Below are positions 33,494-46,654 of a DNA stretch of 64,000 bases, in pieces. The DNA comes from Datisca glomerata (taxonomy: Eukaryota > Streptophyta > Magnoliopsida > Cucurbitales > Datiscaceae): positions 540,140-604,139 of the forward strand of contig QANY01013163.1 in the NCBI GenBank assembly GCA_003255025.1. The letters run 5' to 3'. The position numbers were made by a program, and so were the translations under genes. Position 1 is the stretch's first letter; each line of letters begins with the position of its first letter. Under the pieces are notes generated by a model. That model was not told the DNA's origin, made no database searches, and worked only from the letters and a program-made list of their open reading frames with translations.

Positions 33494-34597
33494 TCTCTAC
33501 TATATTAATAGAGGTGTAACAGGGAGAAACTTTTATTTTCCTCTTTTACCATTTAAGCCCCATTAAATATGGTATGAGATTATTTTTTTTGTATTTAAGT
33601 CATTTACAATTCTATTGACTAGTTACTCCTTTTCTGATATTTTATAAAATTTTATATTTTATATTATTATGTTATTAAGAATGTGAAGGATTATGTATAA
33701 GATTTTAGAGATATTCTTTATATCATAAACATTGTTCAGTCAATGACAATGAGTTTTTGTCTATATATAAGTTTTTTTTTGTTTAATAGAATCACCATCG
33801 AGACCCAAGATTTTTTTAGTTTGTTAATAAATGTAATAATTTTCAATGTCAATAATTCGTAGTAAAATAATTTGTCATATTTAATTTTCTCATCTCAAAT
33901 AATTTTTTTTAGTTTTTTTTCTTTTGATTTCTCCTTTTACCCTTTAAACGCCACTGAATAATATCTAAGATTAAGTTTTTTTTTTGTATTTAAGTCATTT
34001 ATAATTCTTTTCACTAATTATTCTCAATACTTTATAAAATTTTATATTATTATGTTATCAGGAGTGAATGATCATGTATAAGACTTTAGAGATCCTCACA
34101 TCATAAACATTATCGAGTCTATCTGTAAAAATTTTTCATTTAATCAAATTATTATTCGAGACTCATGATTTTTTCTAGTTTTATGATAAATGTAATAATT
34201 TTTAATGTTCATTATCCGTAGTAAAATAGTTTGTCATATTTAATTTTCTTATCTCAAATAATGTTTTTCAATTTCTTTTTATTTTATCTTACGATATAAA
34301 AATTTGTTAGGATCGTGCATTATTTAATTCAAGTTTTCTTGTAGATAATTTATCATTTCTAGATGATGTATGATTTATTCTATTTGTAATAATTTTTATT
34401 ATAAATATCTCATCGTCAAGTGATGCACAACTTATTCAAATTTCTTTTTATTTACAATAGTTTAATTGTGAATATAAGAAAATTGTCATAATTTTTTGTT
34501 TTAGACTTTCAACGTTTTGAATGCTAATTATTTATTTCAACGTTAATAATAATTTTAAAATTCTTCAATATGTGCGAATCACATGCTTTTCAACTAG
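33494..34597 (+). mobile_element. Non-autonomous Helitron with canonical ends
   Basis: The 5' end is TCTCTACTATATTA preceded by A (33493). The 3' end is CTAG (34594-34597) followed by T. About 10 bases before CTAG sits a hairpin (ATGTG-CGAAT-CACAT, 34570-34584). The A|TC...hairpin...CTRR|T arrangement is the Helitron signature, with insertion between A and T and no target duplication. Length 1104 bases, no Rep/helicase gene. Confidence 0.82.
33537..34280. repeat. Internal tandem duplication (about 391-base unit) within the Helitron
   Basis: 33537 (TTTCCTCTTTTACC) and 33928 (TTTCTCCTTTTACC) begin two diverged copies of one unit. The shared order is: TGTATTTAAGTCATTTA, TTTATAAAATTTTATA, ATGTATAAGA(T/C)TTTAGAGAT, CATAAACATT, GTAAAATA(A/G)TTTGTCATATT, ATCTCAAATAAT. 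Confidence 0.82.
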
Positions 34598-34686
34598 TTT
34601 TACCAAAACTCTAGAAAACACACGTTTCTATAAATACTCATGTTTTTACTATATGTGTAAATCTATCTAAGAACCCAAATTAAAAG

Positions 34687-36400
34687 TCAATCTTCTTCAA
34701 CAATCTCTCTGGAATCAAAAGCTTTACGAATGTCAATTTTTATAGCAATATGACCAGCAAGGCTACTATTACTCAAAACATTAAAACAATCAGATGCACC
34801 AACAACACAATCAACAATTTGACGTCCCCTAATGAAACTATACTGATTGGGAGAAATAATACTAGAGCAAATAACAGAAAGATGATCACTAATGATCTTG
34901 ATGATAACTTTAAACATAAAATTACTTAAAGCAATATATTGAAAGTGGTCAATCATTATGGCATTGGGGATCTTTGGAATAAGTACCATAAAATTTGAGT
35001 TCAAATCTAGTAGAACTTGTCCTGTATAAAAAATTCTTACATAGCTAAGTCCCAACTAGATCTCGCCATATCCCAACAATGATAATAAAATTGACCTAAG
35101 AAGCCATCCAGGCCTTGAGCACTAAGGGAATCCATGTCAAACTTAGTCTTCCTCACCTCAGCAGAACAAAGAACCTGAAGAAGTGACACATTCTCCACAT
35201 CATTGACCAAAGAAGGAATATGCTCCCTAACAATAGAACGATCTGAATTACAATCACCAAAATATGAAAAGAGATGTTGATAATATGATATGACATGGTC
35301 ATCAATCTCAACCAGATCATAGGAAATATCATCACCAATTTTCATGGAAGAAAATGTTTATTACACCCTCTATGTTTAAGCAAAAAGTGAAAGCAGTTAG
35401 AATTTCAATCACCCTTCGTAAGATATTTAACCCTATTTTTTTAATAAAAAAAACATCATGTTGTCCCTGAGCCTATCTAAGTCAGCAAGAGCATAAGATT
35501 CAAACCGAAAAAGTACACCAGAAAAGCTCTCAGATCTGATCCTATCTTGAATGAGAGTCATTTTCTCATTAGCTTTAGAAACATTAAGAGCAACATTCCC
35601 AAAAACCTCCAAATTCCATTTTTTCAATGTTGTCTTAAGAAGTTTTAACTTTTGAACAAAAATCCTTGTACCACTACATGCAATAGGGTTTGACCAAATA
35701 GAACAAACTAAATCAATGAAAGAGGGATGAGAGACCCACATACCCTGAAATTTGAAAGGTCGAGGTCCTAACAAACTTGGATGATGGGCCCGAGTGTAAT
35801 CTTGGTAGAGTAATGCAAGAGACTTGAGGCCAAGTATCGAGAAAGGAAGTAGAATAAAGAGCCCTATCCAAACGAGAAAGAACCATATCGCGACGAATTT
35901 GTCCAATTCGAGTATAAAAAGCTTTTTTTTAGTCTCAATATCTATAAGATTACAAACAGTTGAAGAAGCTTGGAAGTCTTCACAATGATAATACCAGTTG
36001 TTTCATGAGATCCCAAAATATAGTTAAAATCCCCAAGAACAAGCCAAGGAGTATCAGAATTAGAAATGTCCATAAGAGAACTCCAAAGAGACCTACAAGT
36101 GATGTAACTCACACTACCATAAACAAAAGAAATTCTATGAATAAAACCACATAAACTAGTAGAAATTGTAACATGTTGGATATAAGATAAAATAGCCGTA
36201 GCTTCTTAAATAGTAGCGGATCTAAAGATCCATAACTTAGGAAATAAGCTAGCATTAGGACAAATATGTAACTCAAGGGATCTCCAAAAGGTAGAAACAA
36301 CCGCATCAAAACTGCATAAAGGTTCAGCAATGCAAACAACATCCTGCTTATGACGAAATCAAAAATCTTTCAACGCACGTTGGGTATCGCGATTTGCAAT
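34687..36400 (-). pseudogene. LINE ORF2 remnant: endonuclease and truncated reverse transcriptase
   Basis: The endonuclease shows a PWLVLGDFNYIL block near 36060-36020 (the D-F-N catalytic motif of AP-type endonucleases). It is followed by the KWNLEVFGN linker (about 35630-35590) and then the RT fingers. The RT holds an LIPKIPNA block (about 34990-34965), ALSNFMFKVIIKIISDHL, SPNQYSFIRGRQI and the KIDIRKAFDS block. Several stops (for example near 36020 and 35040) interrupt it. The RT ends before the YxDD motif. Confidence 0.78.
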
Positions 36401-36404
36401 ACCT

Positions 36405-37721
36405 CTACAATTTCAATAAAGGATAATCATTTAATTGTTTTTTACCTTTAGCATCCCTGGTCTTGGGTGAATTAGTCATAATAACAACATGTTTGTCATT
36501 CTTTTTACCATTTTTAGCATTAACCACTATCCAATTAGAAATTTCTATTTTATCAGCATAAGAGTTAACCCCTTGAGCATCAATATGAGAAAAATCTAAC
36601 TTAATATTCTCACTATCAAACTCTGAAAGAGTTGCATCTTGAAGGGAATGATCTGAACATTCAATAGGTGGAAGCCTCAAATGGGTAACTACAAGATCGT
36701 ATGAGATATCTACCTTATTAGGATCAACCTACGATGGCACAAATGAAGTATTCGAAGGATTGTCTACATGAGCTAATTGAGTGTTTGCATTAACATCATG
36801 ATTATTGGATGTCTTCTGAATGCAAGGACTAGTCGACCTTACAGGTTTCTCTATCATTCACACCAAGTATTGTAGTAAGGTTCTCTAAAACAGTTTCATC
36901 CCCTAAATTATATTTCGGCCAGTATTCTTGACGCGTTTTCGATCTACCTCTCTCAATTTTTTTTATCTCTAACACCATTGGTTATTAACCATCTTTGGAT
37001 TAGTGTGACAATATGTTGTGGCCAGATGACCAATAGAACAACAAGAAGAGTAGAAATTTAGAACATTCTCAAAATAAAGAGTTGGAAAAAGACAGTCATA
37101 ACCAATTTCTATCATGAATGGATTCATGTAGTGTCTTGGAAAGGACAACATCAATCAACATACAGGAAAAATGGCTATAATCGCCTTCAAGCGTAGTTCC
37201 GTGAAATTTGAGCGGAACACCAATCCCACACGCCATATCAGAATGAATATGAGGGTGCCAAAATTCCCAAGGAAGATCATAGAACCGCACCCATATTTGA
37301 GCATTTATCGTAGGTTGCGTGTTAGGATTAAAATTCAGAGTCCATGGTTGAAACCTAAGAATCCCAGGCTTCAAAGAAAATGATCTAACACCCTAAACTC
37401 ATGCTTTATCCTTTTCAGAATTCAAAAGTATGTGAAAAAATTCTCGTCCAAGAGAGATGAGACTCCATTAAGCATTAAACTTCCAAATAGATTGAAGCCA
37501 TAGTTCATCTCCTTTGACAAAAAAACTCAGCCAATAAGTGAATGGCTATAGAGTTTCAAGTGTTCCTCATATTCTTTCAAATTGAATGAGATTGCAACAA
37601 AGTCACCTTTTCTCTTAGGCATAGAGGAAATTGGAACAATAATAGACGATCCAGCTTGAGCATATGACTTCATTATGGGATTCTTGTTCAAAGAGTCATC
37701 CGCCAAAAGAAGCACATGCAT
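36405..37721 (-). pseudogene. LINE ORF1 remnant: DUF4283 domain and zinc knuckle
   Basis: A frame at 37374-37096 reads WTLNFNPNTQPTINAQIWVR, then FYDLPWEFW and LKFHGTTLEGDYSHF, the DUF4283 pattern of plant L1 ORF1. Near 37035-37000 a C-x2-...-GHL-x4-C zinc knuckle follows. The N-terminal part lies at 37721-37527 (KGDFVAISF block). Frame changes and stops separate the parts. Confidence 0.72.
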
Positions 37722-38499
37722 TGTGCTCTTTTTGGATTGGAGGAAGTCCTACGTGAGAGTGCAACTCAGGAAAAAGATTTGCAAACGTTGAGACATTCAT
37801 GATGTTAGGATTTACCAAACATGATCTTCAAACAACCGTGAATCAAAACTTCAACAAACCAGACCCGCAAAGAAGAGCCACCGCAAACCACCTGCAGAGG
37901 AGACCCATAAATAACCATAATCACAGTGAAAGACCCACAACTGAATCATGGTGAAACACGCAAAAAATAGAATCACACCTAACATATAAGCGCAAACACT
38001 CCTAAAATAGAATCAATCGAAACACGCCTAAAACGGAATTGTAAAACTGAATCACAAACAAATGAAAACACTTAAACAAATATCAACAAAATCTCAACAA
38101 TAGAGTTCCACCACATAAAACTAGAACAAGAATCCCACGGTGAAAGAACCTGAAAATGGTGACAAACAAAAAGCAAATAGTGAATAAAAGCAAAAAATGA
38201 AAATGAAACTGAAAACCCAGAATGTCGAATGAAAAGTGAAGAAAGGCGAACGAAAAAAAAGTAATGGACTAGAGTAATGGTGAACCAGACGAACCAGAAT
38301 GAGAACAGTGAATTAACCAGATGAACAACGACAGACGAAGTCCGCTGACGAAAAATGAGCGGCGTAAAGATCCTTGTCCAAAACCCTAAGCTTAGTGAAC
38401 ATATTTTAATTTTCATATATGTTAGTTTAGTTGGTTGTTGCTTATGAATCTCTGAGTCTATGATTTTGGTACTATTTTTTTCCATTTTGTTGGTTCATA

Positions 38500-38725
38500 C
38501 TAGTAAAAAATGGACTTCGGTGGTTCTTGAATCCATCTATCCTGACGGTTCGTCCCATCCTGAACCACGGGATGAACTATCCCATCCCGTGTGATTTCCC
38601 TTCTGCTTATAGTTTTTCCTTCTTCCCGTGTGACTGGACGGGGACAAGATATTCTTGTCCCGTTTGGTACAGGGATGGGATAAAAATTTTCCAATACCCA
38701 TCCCGAACCGTCTCATGCATGCCCT
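38500..38725. repeat. CCCATCCCG/CGGGATGGG-rich dispersed-repeat-like segment
   Basis: Recurring CCCATCC, CCGTGTGA and TTCCC phrases: CATCCTGAACCACGGGATG is itself an inverted repeat (38555-38575), and CCGTGTGA occurs twice 43 bases apart. It is clearly denser in GC than its surroundings. It resembles hAT-like non-autonomous elements, but I did not find ends. Confidence 0.4.
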
Positions 38726-41254
38726 TATTCTCTCTCTCTCTCTCCCTCTATTGTGTGTACACAAATCTTGAAGCCCTCTCTCACAACCATGTACCAAGCT
38801 CGAGAACTGTTCCCACTGGATTAGCACCACCGATCTATAAAATCATCAACGAACTAAACCTCATTGCATGTGAAAAAAGACCCTACCTCTCATCCTCATA
38901 TGTGACTTCGTGTTTACGGCCTAGCACCAACATGTATGTTTGTCCCTATTTGTCTTAAATTGTTGGGAAATGAAGTGATCAGTCATTCTACATTTTTAAT
39001 CATTGAGACCTTTTGGCCGTTAATTCATATGAAGTGTGTTGATGGATTTTCGCGAGAAGCATTTTGTTAATTTTTACATGTTGAATCTTTTTTACTGCAG
39101 TAAACACAGATTTCAATGGTAGAGAATATTCTAGGTATGTGGTTGGGAAGAAGTATGTTTAGAGGTTTGTGGGTGATGTGTGATTTGTGCAATTTAGTCT
39201 ATGATAAGTAAGCCTAGAAATGTGGGAGATGTGTGTCCGGAAGGGTGAAAGACGAGCACCTTAGGATGATCCTCGGAAGGTGACAAATGCATTTACTTTT
39301 TAAAGATTGGTGAGAACTCCAAGGGATGGATATTCTTTGGTATTTGGCCTCAAGAGGTGTGAAAATTTATGATCCCCACAATGATACTGACAATCCTTTA
39401 TACTGATAGGGTCAAGTGGGGACCACAGATATGTCCTTAGTAACGACATAAAAATCACGTGACATCTACATAAATAGCAAAGACATAAATGGTAGGCTTA
39501 GTATATAATGTTATTAAAAGCATCTAAGCATTACAAATAATGGTTACACTTATGTAAATATACCTCAGCACAATTGTAAATCTTCTCTTTTATCTCCTTC
39601 GGTACATCCGTCCATTGATTGTATGTAATGGGGGCCATTCAACGGGCCAAAATACCAACATAACTCTGAAGCTTAGAGCCTATAGGGCCTATTGGTTGAC
39701 CTCTCTAATTATAAGGAATAATTTTTTTATCACCAGCACTTCTACCAAGAGCAAGATGCGCCATAATGGTCGGCCATCTGCTTTTTTTTCTTTCTATTTT
39801 TTCCTTTAGCTTTCATCATCTCCCTTAAAGCTAACCTTATCGTTAACCATGAAGCAGTAACTGCTAATACACATTTTTATTTGATGAGATGACAAAGCAT
39901 ACTAACATGCATCAGAAGTGGAGGTCTCTTAACATTATTCGTAGGTATGACACTACAAACTAGCTAAAACTACTTAACTACCCCAATTTTCTAAGTCTTT
40001 CACCCACTAAAAGTTTTATAGTCTCTTAACTTTTTAAAACATGATTGATGGTAAAAATCTAGCTTCTCCTTAAAGATATGAAAGAGAGTAATCACATGCC
40101 ACATATGTTCACCCAGCTAGAGCAAAATAAGACCTCATTAGAGATTCTCACTGAATTCCTAACTTGAAAATTAATACTGTATTCCGTAAACTTAGGCTAA
40201 TGAAAATGTGTTAAAATTTGGACCATTTTTTATTAAGGAAGAATTTATATTCATAGTTACAGACAAAATAAAGTTCTTCATAGATGATTATGGCCACATT
40301 AATGTTTGCTTAACATAATTTTTCAATAAGTGATATTACTCTTGAAACATTTTCTACAAGAATAATAGTTTTTCGGTACAAAATCCATTCGTAGTGCTTC
40401 AAACAAAGAACATTTGCAAACACATAATTGAAATTTTTCAATGTGGAGTCCATAGCCTTCAAGAGGGCTTCTACCAAGCTTAAGACATTAGCTCGCAGTA
40501 TATTCTCAAACAATTCCGACAGACCATGTGACTAGGGATTCCTTAATTTAGTGAGAAAAAACAAAATCAAATAGAAGACTAAAACTGATGAAACCAAAAT
40601 CAACGGAAGACTAAAGTGGTTGCAGTTTGGAAAAAATCCAACGAAACCAAAATCAATAGAAGAGAAAAACTGATGAAACCCAAAGATCATATACTTCGAT
40701 GGAGGGAGAAAACCCTCACCGTCGATGAAGAAATTGTAGAAACAGAGGGAGATGACGCGTGGAAGGAGAAACCCTTGCTCGACCAATCGCTAGCATAGAG
40801 TTCAAGATGAAACCGTGCCTGAGCTGCGGTGGAGGCTCGCCGTGGAACATCATCATCGAAGCTCGCCTAGAAGCCGCTGTGAAGTCACCTTGCATGCGGT
40901 CTGAAAGTGGGAGCTCCAAATCACCAGTCTCCGCACTGTAAAATGAGAAGAAAAATGACAAGTTTAAATTGATTATATAGTATGCATTTTCATAAATAAA
41001 ATGAACTTTGAGGTAAATAGTAAATTTTTTTACACCATAAAACAATGACATATTTTTTTTCACTGTCATAATAAGAAGTTACATTGATAGCCAAACAATT
41101 AAATGTCATAGTAGAGAACACATTGATGACCGCTAATTTTTGAGCTATCATCTCACCCAAATCACACCACCCTACACTATTTTTTTCACAAATTTTAGAG
41201 AGCTCACATTGTAACAAAGATGTGGATGTCATCTAAAACCAAAATTGTAGTAGT
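38726..41254. other. Intergenic DNA between LINE/repeat and the polypyrimidine block
   Basis: No clear gene. A minus-strand stretch (about 40929-40710) has a good acceptor (TTTTACAG at about 40930) followed by a 70-codon open frame rich in Arg/Met/Pro, of no family I know; it may be an exon fragment. 40560-40690 holds two diverged copies of a GATGAAACCAAAATCAA phrase. The rest is AT-rich. Confidence 0.45.
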
Positions 41255-42107
41255 GCTCTCTCTCCCCTATCTCTCCCCCTCTCCATCTCCCTCTCTCTCT
41301 TTCTCAATCTCTCTTTACTCTCTCTCCTCATCTCTCTCTCACTCTAAAAAAAAACACACACACACACACAACACTCTCTCTCTCTCTCCCTCTATCGATC
41401 TATCTATCTACCTATTAATCTGTCTCTTTCTCTCCCGTTCACTCAATCTCATACTCTCTCTCCCTCTCGGTCATTATTTCTCCCTCCCTCTCTGTTGTTC
41501 TACCTCTCTCTTTGTCTCCTTCTCTCTCCCTGCCACACTCTCACTCTCTCTTTCTCTCATTCTCTCTCTCCCTCTCTCTGTCTCTCTCTCTCTACTGCTC
41601 ACTCGCTCTCATCCTCTCTCTCTCATATTCTCTCTCTCCCTCTCCCTCTCCCCCATCTCTCTCTCTCTCTCTCTCACTTTCTCTCTCTTTCCCTACCACT
41701 CTTTGTGTCACTCCTCGCTCACCTCCTCTCTCTTTTTACTTTGATCTCTATTCTCACTCCCTCTCTCTCCCCCTCTCTCTTTCTCTCACTCCCCCCTCTC
41801 TCCATCTTTCACTCTCTACCGCTCACTCGCTCTCATCCTCTCTCTCATACTCTCTCTCTCCCTCCCTCTCCCCTATATGTCTCTCCCCTATCTCTCTCCT
41901 CTATCTCTCTCTCCTTCTCTCTCTCTCTCTCTTTCCCTAGCCCTCTTTGTGTCACTCCTCACTCGCATTCTCTCTTTTTTTCCTTTGCTTTCTATTCTCA
42001 CTCCCTCTCTCTTCCTTCTCTCTCTCGCTCTCTCTCTATCTCCCTCTCTATCTCTCTCTCTCTCAGTCTCTTTATCTCCCTCTCTCTCTCTCACACTCTA
42101 TCTCTCT

Positions 42108-42245
42108 CCCCGACTTTCTCACCCTCTCTATCTCTCACTCTCTCAATATCTAACTCTGTATCTCTCTCTCAATGTCTGTCGTTGTGTCTCTCTCTTTCTC
42201 TCTCTAACTATCCCTTTCCTATATTATCTCTCTCTATCCTCTCTT
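42108..42245. repeat. Satellite module 1, example (anchor CATCACTCTCCTACATTATC)
   Basis: A roughly 130-base module: TTTCTCACCCTCTCT, TCTCTCACTCTCTCA, CAATGTCTGTCTTTCTGT, CTCTAACTCTCCCTCTC, ending in the anchor CATCACTCTCCTACATTATC. Copies (often partial) end near 42.2, 43.8, 45.9, 47.7, 48.2, 49.6, 50.1, 51.0, 51.4, 53.4, 53.7, 54.2, 55.8, 56.4, 57.9, 61.7, 62.7 and 63.7 kb. Confidence 0.85.
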
Positions 42246-43012
42246 TTTATCTCTCTAACTATCCATTTCCATCACTTTCCTACATTATCTCTCTATCCTC
42301 TCTCTCTCTCTCTCTTTCTCTCATCACATCTCTCTCTCCATTCTCCCCTATTCCACCTCTCTCTCTTCCTATCTTTCTCCCTCTCTTACAATCTCTCAGA
42401 CTCTCTTTCACTCTCTCTATCTCGTTATCTCTCTCACTCTCGTATCTCTCTCTCACCCTTTTCTCATTCTCTCCCCCCTCTCTCGTATCACTCTCGCTTC
42501 CTCTTCGTTGCTCTCTCTTTATCTCTTCCTCACCTTCACACTCTCTCTATACTCTCCCCCTCTCTCTATCACTCTCTCTCCCTCTCGCTTTATCTCTCTC
42601 TCTCTCTCACTCTCTCCCTCTCTCCCTCTCTCTCCCTATATTTCTCCCTCTCTATCGCTCTCCCTCTCTTTTTTCCTCTCCCTCACTCTCTTTCTCAATC
42701 TCTCTCTACTCTATCTCTCACACACACTCTATCTATTTATCTCTCTCTCCCTCCTTCCCTATCTCCCTCTCTCCCCTTGTCACACTCTTTCCCTATCTCA
42801 TTATCCTCTTTCTTTCTCTCATTATCCTCTCTCTCCCACTCTCATTATCCTTTCTCTCCCACCATCCCCCTCTCTCCCTCTCTCAATCTCTCTTTCTCCC
42901 CTCTCTCTCCTTCCCTCTTTCTTTTCCACCCTCCCTCTCCCTGTCACACTCTAGCGTTCTCTGACTCTCTCTTTCTCTCACTCTCTCTCCCCTCGCTCTC
43001 TCTATCTCTCTC

Positions 43013-43285
43013 TCTGTCTGCATCCCTCTCTCCCGGTCACTCAGTCTCATACTCTCTCATATTCTCTCTCTCTCTCAATCTCTACCTCCATCTCTCTATC
43101 TTCCCTCTCTCTCTCTCTCTCTATTTTTTCTATCCCTCTCACCCCTCATTCTTTCATTCCTCGCTCACATCCTCTTACTTTTACCCTTGCTCTCTTACTC
43201 TCACTCTCACCCCCTCACTCTCTTTCTCTCACGACCTCTCTCACACTCTCGCCCTCTCTCTCACACTCAGTCACTCCCTCTCTCC
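43013..43285. repeat. Duplicated satellite segment, copy 1 (partner 44796-45068)
   Basis: About 270 bases, from CTCTGTCTGCATCCCTCTCT through CTCACTTTTACCC-type sequence to CACTCAGTCACTCCCTCTC, recurs about 1783 bases downstream with few differences, including rare G-bearing words such as CACGACCTC. Confidence 0.85.
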
Positions 43286-44795
43286 CTCTCTTTCTCTCTC
43301 TATCACTCACTCTCCCTCTCTCCCTCTCTCTCTCTCTTTATTTCTCTCTTCCTCACTTTTTCTCCCTCTCTTTGCCTCTCACTCTCTCTCCCCTCCTATC
43401 TCTCTCCCACTATCTGTGTCACCCCCTCTCTCTCCCACTCTCTTCTGCTCACAATCTCATACTCTCTCACTCTTTCTCTATGTCTCTCTCCCTATCTCTC
43501 TCTCTCTTTCGCTCTCTCTCTCTAGCTCTCTCCCTCTCCCTCTCTCTTCCACTCCCTTGCTCTCATATTCATTCCCTCCCTCCCCCTCTCTCTCGCTCTC
43601 TTTCTCTTTATCTCTCTCTCTCTCGCTCTCTTTCTCTCTATCTCTCTATCTATCTCTCTCTTAGTCTCTCTATCTCCATCTCTCCCCCCTCTCAATCACA
43701 TACTCCATCTCTCTCTGACTTTCTCACCCTCTCTGTCTCTCACTCTCTCAATATCTCACTCTGTATCTCTCTCTCAATGTCTGTCTTTCTGTCTCTATCT
43801 TTCTCTCTCTAACTATCCCTTTCCATCACTTTCCTACATTATCTCTCTCTCTATCCTCTCTCTCTCTTTCTCTCATCACATCTCTCTCCCCTTCTCTCCC
43901 CTTCTCTCTCTCTCACTCACTCTCTCTCTCTCTTCTCTTTCTTGCTTTTCCTCTCTCAATCTCTCTCACTCTCTCTCACACACACAACACACACACACAC
44001 ACACACACACTCTCTCTCTCTTCCTATCTTTCTCCCTCTCTTACAAACTCTCAGACTCTCTTTCACTCTCTCTATCTCGTTATCTCTCTCACTCTCACCC
44101 TGTCTCACTCTCTCCCACTTTCTCTCGTATCACTCTCGCTTCCTCTCTGTCGCTCTCCCTTTATCTCTTCCTCACCCTCACACTCTCCCTATACTCTCCC
44201 TCCCCCCTCTCTTTCACTCTCTCTCCCTCTCGACCTATATCTCTCTCTCTCACTCTCTCCCTCTCTCTCCCTATATTTCTCCCTCTCTGTTACTCTCCCT
44301 CTCTCTTTTCCTCTCCCTCACTCTCTTTCTTTTCTCTCTATCTACTCTATCTCTCACACACACTCTATCTATTTGTTTCTCTCTCCCCCTCCCTCCCTCT
44401 CTCCCTTTGTCACACTCTTTCCCTATCTTACTCTTTCTTTCTCTCATTATCCTCTCTCTCCCACCCACATCCCTCTCTCTCTCCTCTCTCCCTCTCTCCC
44501 TTTGTCACACTCTTTACCTATCTTACTCTTTCTTTCTCTCATTATCCTCTCTCTCCCACCCACCTCCCTCTCTCTCTCCCACTCTCATTATCCTCTCTCT
44601 CCCACCCTCCCCCTCTCCCTCCCTCCCTCTCTTTATCTCTCCCTCTCTTTATCTATCTATCTATCTCTATTTCTCCCCTCTCTCTCTCCTTTGCTCTCCC
44701 TCTTTCTTTGTCACCCTCCCTCTCTCTGTCACACTCTGGCATTCTCTGATTCTCTCTTTCTCTCACACTCTCTCCCCCCACTCTCTATCTCTCTC

Positions 44796-45068
44796 TCTGT
44801 CTGCATCCCTCTCTCTCGGTCACTCGCTCTCATACTCTCTCACATTCTCTCTCACTCTCAATCTCTACCTCCCTCTCTCTATCTTCCTACTCTCTCTCTG
44901 TTTTTTCTATCCCTCTCACCCCTTGTTCTTTCATTCCTCGCTCACATCCTCTCGCTTTTACCCTTGCTCTCTTACTCTCACTCTCACCCCCTCACTCTCT
45001 TTCTCTCACGACCTCTCTCACACTCTCGCCCTCTCTCTCTCACTCAGTCACTCCCTCTCTCCCTCTCT
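44796..45068. repeat. Duplicated satellite segment, copy 2 (partner 43013-43285)
   Basis: Second copy of the segment, offset about 1783 bases. The surrounding sequence also matches in order (GACTCTCTTTCACTCTCTCT at 42400 and 44055), so the duplicated unit is longer than this core. Confidence 0.85.
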
Positions 45069-45094
45069 ATCTCTCTTTCACTCACTCTCTCTCC

Positions 45095-45132
<38 letters not shown>

Positions 45133-45629
45133 ATCTTTCTCACTTTTTCTCCCTCTCTTTGCCTCTCCCTCTCCCCTCCTATCTCTCTCCCACTCTCTTT
45201 GTCACCCCCTCTCTCTCCCACTTTCTTCTGCTCACACTCTCACACACTCTCTCTCACTCTCTCCCTCTCTCTTCCACTCCCTTGCTCTCATAATATCTAT
45301 GTCTTTCTCTTTCTGTCTCTCTCTCTCTCTCTCTCATTCTCATTCTCTCTTTCTTTGTCTCTCTCTCATTCTCATTCTCTCTTTCTTTGTCTCTCTCTCT
45401 CTCATTCTCATTCTCTCTTTCTTTGTCTCTCTCTCATTCTCATTCTCTCTTTCTTTGTCTCTCTCTCATCCTCTCCCTATCTCTCTCTCTCCCTCTCCCT
45501 CTCCCTCTCGCTCTCTCACTATCTAACTCTCTCTCTCTCGCTCTCTCTCCCTCTCCCTTTCTCTCACTCACACACACATACACACACACACACACATTCT
45601 CTCTCACGCTCTTTCTCCCCTTCTCCCTT

Positions 45630-45677
<48 letters not shown>

Positions 45678-46288
45678 TCTCCCCTTCTTCCTTTCTATCA
45701 CTCACACACACACACACACTCTCTCTCTCTCTCACTCTCTCACTCTCTCACTCTCTCGCTCTCTCACTTTCACTCTCTCTTGCTGTCTTTCCCTCTCTTT
45801 GTCTCTCACTCTCTCACTTTCTCACGCTCAACTTCTCTTTGAGTTTCTCTCTTCTTATCTATCTTTCTCTTGCTAACTCTCCCTCTCCATCACCCTCCTA
45901 CATTATCTCTCTCTCCTATCTTTCTCTCTTTCTCTCTTTGTCTCTCTATCTCTCATCCCATCTCTCTCTCTCTCGCTCTCTCGCTCACTCTCCCTTTATT
46001 CTTTTCTCTCTCTCCCTCTCTCTCTTCCACCCCCTCGCTCTCATACTCTCTCTCTCATACTCTCTCTCTCACTCTCATACTCTCTCTCTCTTCCCCTCTT
46101 ATCTCTCCACCTCTCTATCTCTACCACTCTCTTTGTCTCCCCACCTCTCTCACTCTCTTCCGCTACCTCACTCTCATACTCTCTCTCTCACTTTCTCGCT
46201 CTCTCTCTCTCACTCCATATCTCTCTCCTCAACCCTATCGCTCTCTCTCCCTATCTCTTCCTCTCTCTCTCTCTTACTCTCTCGCTCA

Positions 46289-46391
<103 letters not shown>

Positions 46392-46654
46392 GCTCCCTTA
46401 CACTCATACTCTCTCCGTCTGTCTTTCTGTCTCTCTCTCCCTCTCTCTTTATATCTATCTATCAATATGCCTCTCTCTCCTCCTTAGTAGCTCTCATACT
46501 CTTTCTTTCTCTCACTGTCTCTCACTTTCTCTGTCTCTCTCCTTATGTCACACTCTCTCTCTCTCTCACTCCCTCTCGTCCTTTCTCTTTCCCTATCTCT
46601 CTCCCTCTCCCTCTCTCTCATTCTCTTCAGCTGCCTCACTCTCATCCTCTCTCT

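Larger units (their letters stand above)
34687..38390 (-). mobile_element. LINE (L1-type) retrotransposon, 3' half missing
   Basis: Minus strand: a 5' leader (38390-37730), ORF1-type protein with DUF4283 and zinc knuckle (37721-36405), endonuclease (about 36400-35430) and the first part of the reverse transcriptase (to 34687). It stops right after the first catalytic Asp region (KIDIRKAFDS, about 34740-34710). The catalytic YxDD region, C-terminal part and poly(A) are absent. Multiple stops and frameshifts. Confidence 0.8.

Noticed and set aside
40716..41069. Minus-strand 117-codon frame as a gene
   Set aside because: The first part is an AT-rich intron-like reading; only the part after the acceptor at about 40930 looks exon-like, and no family is recognisable, so it is mentioned only as a possible fragment.
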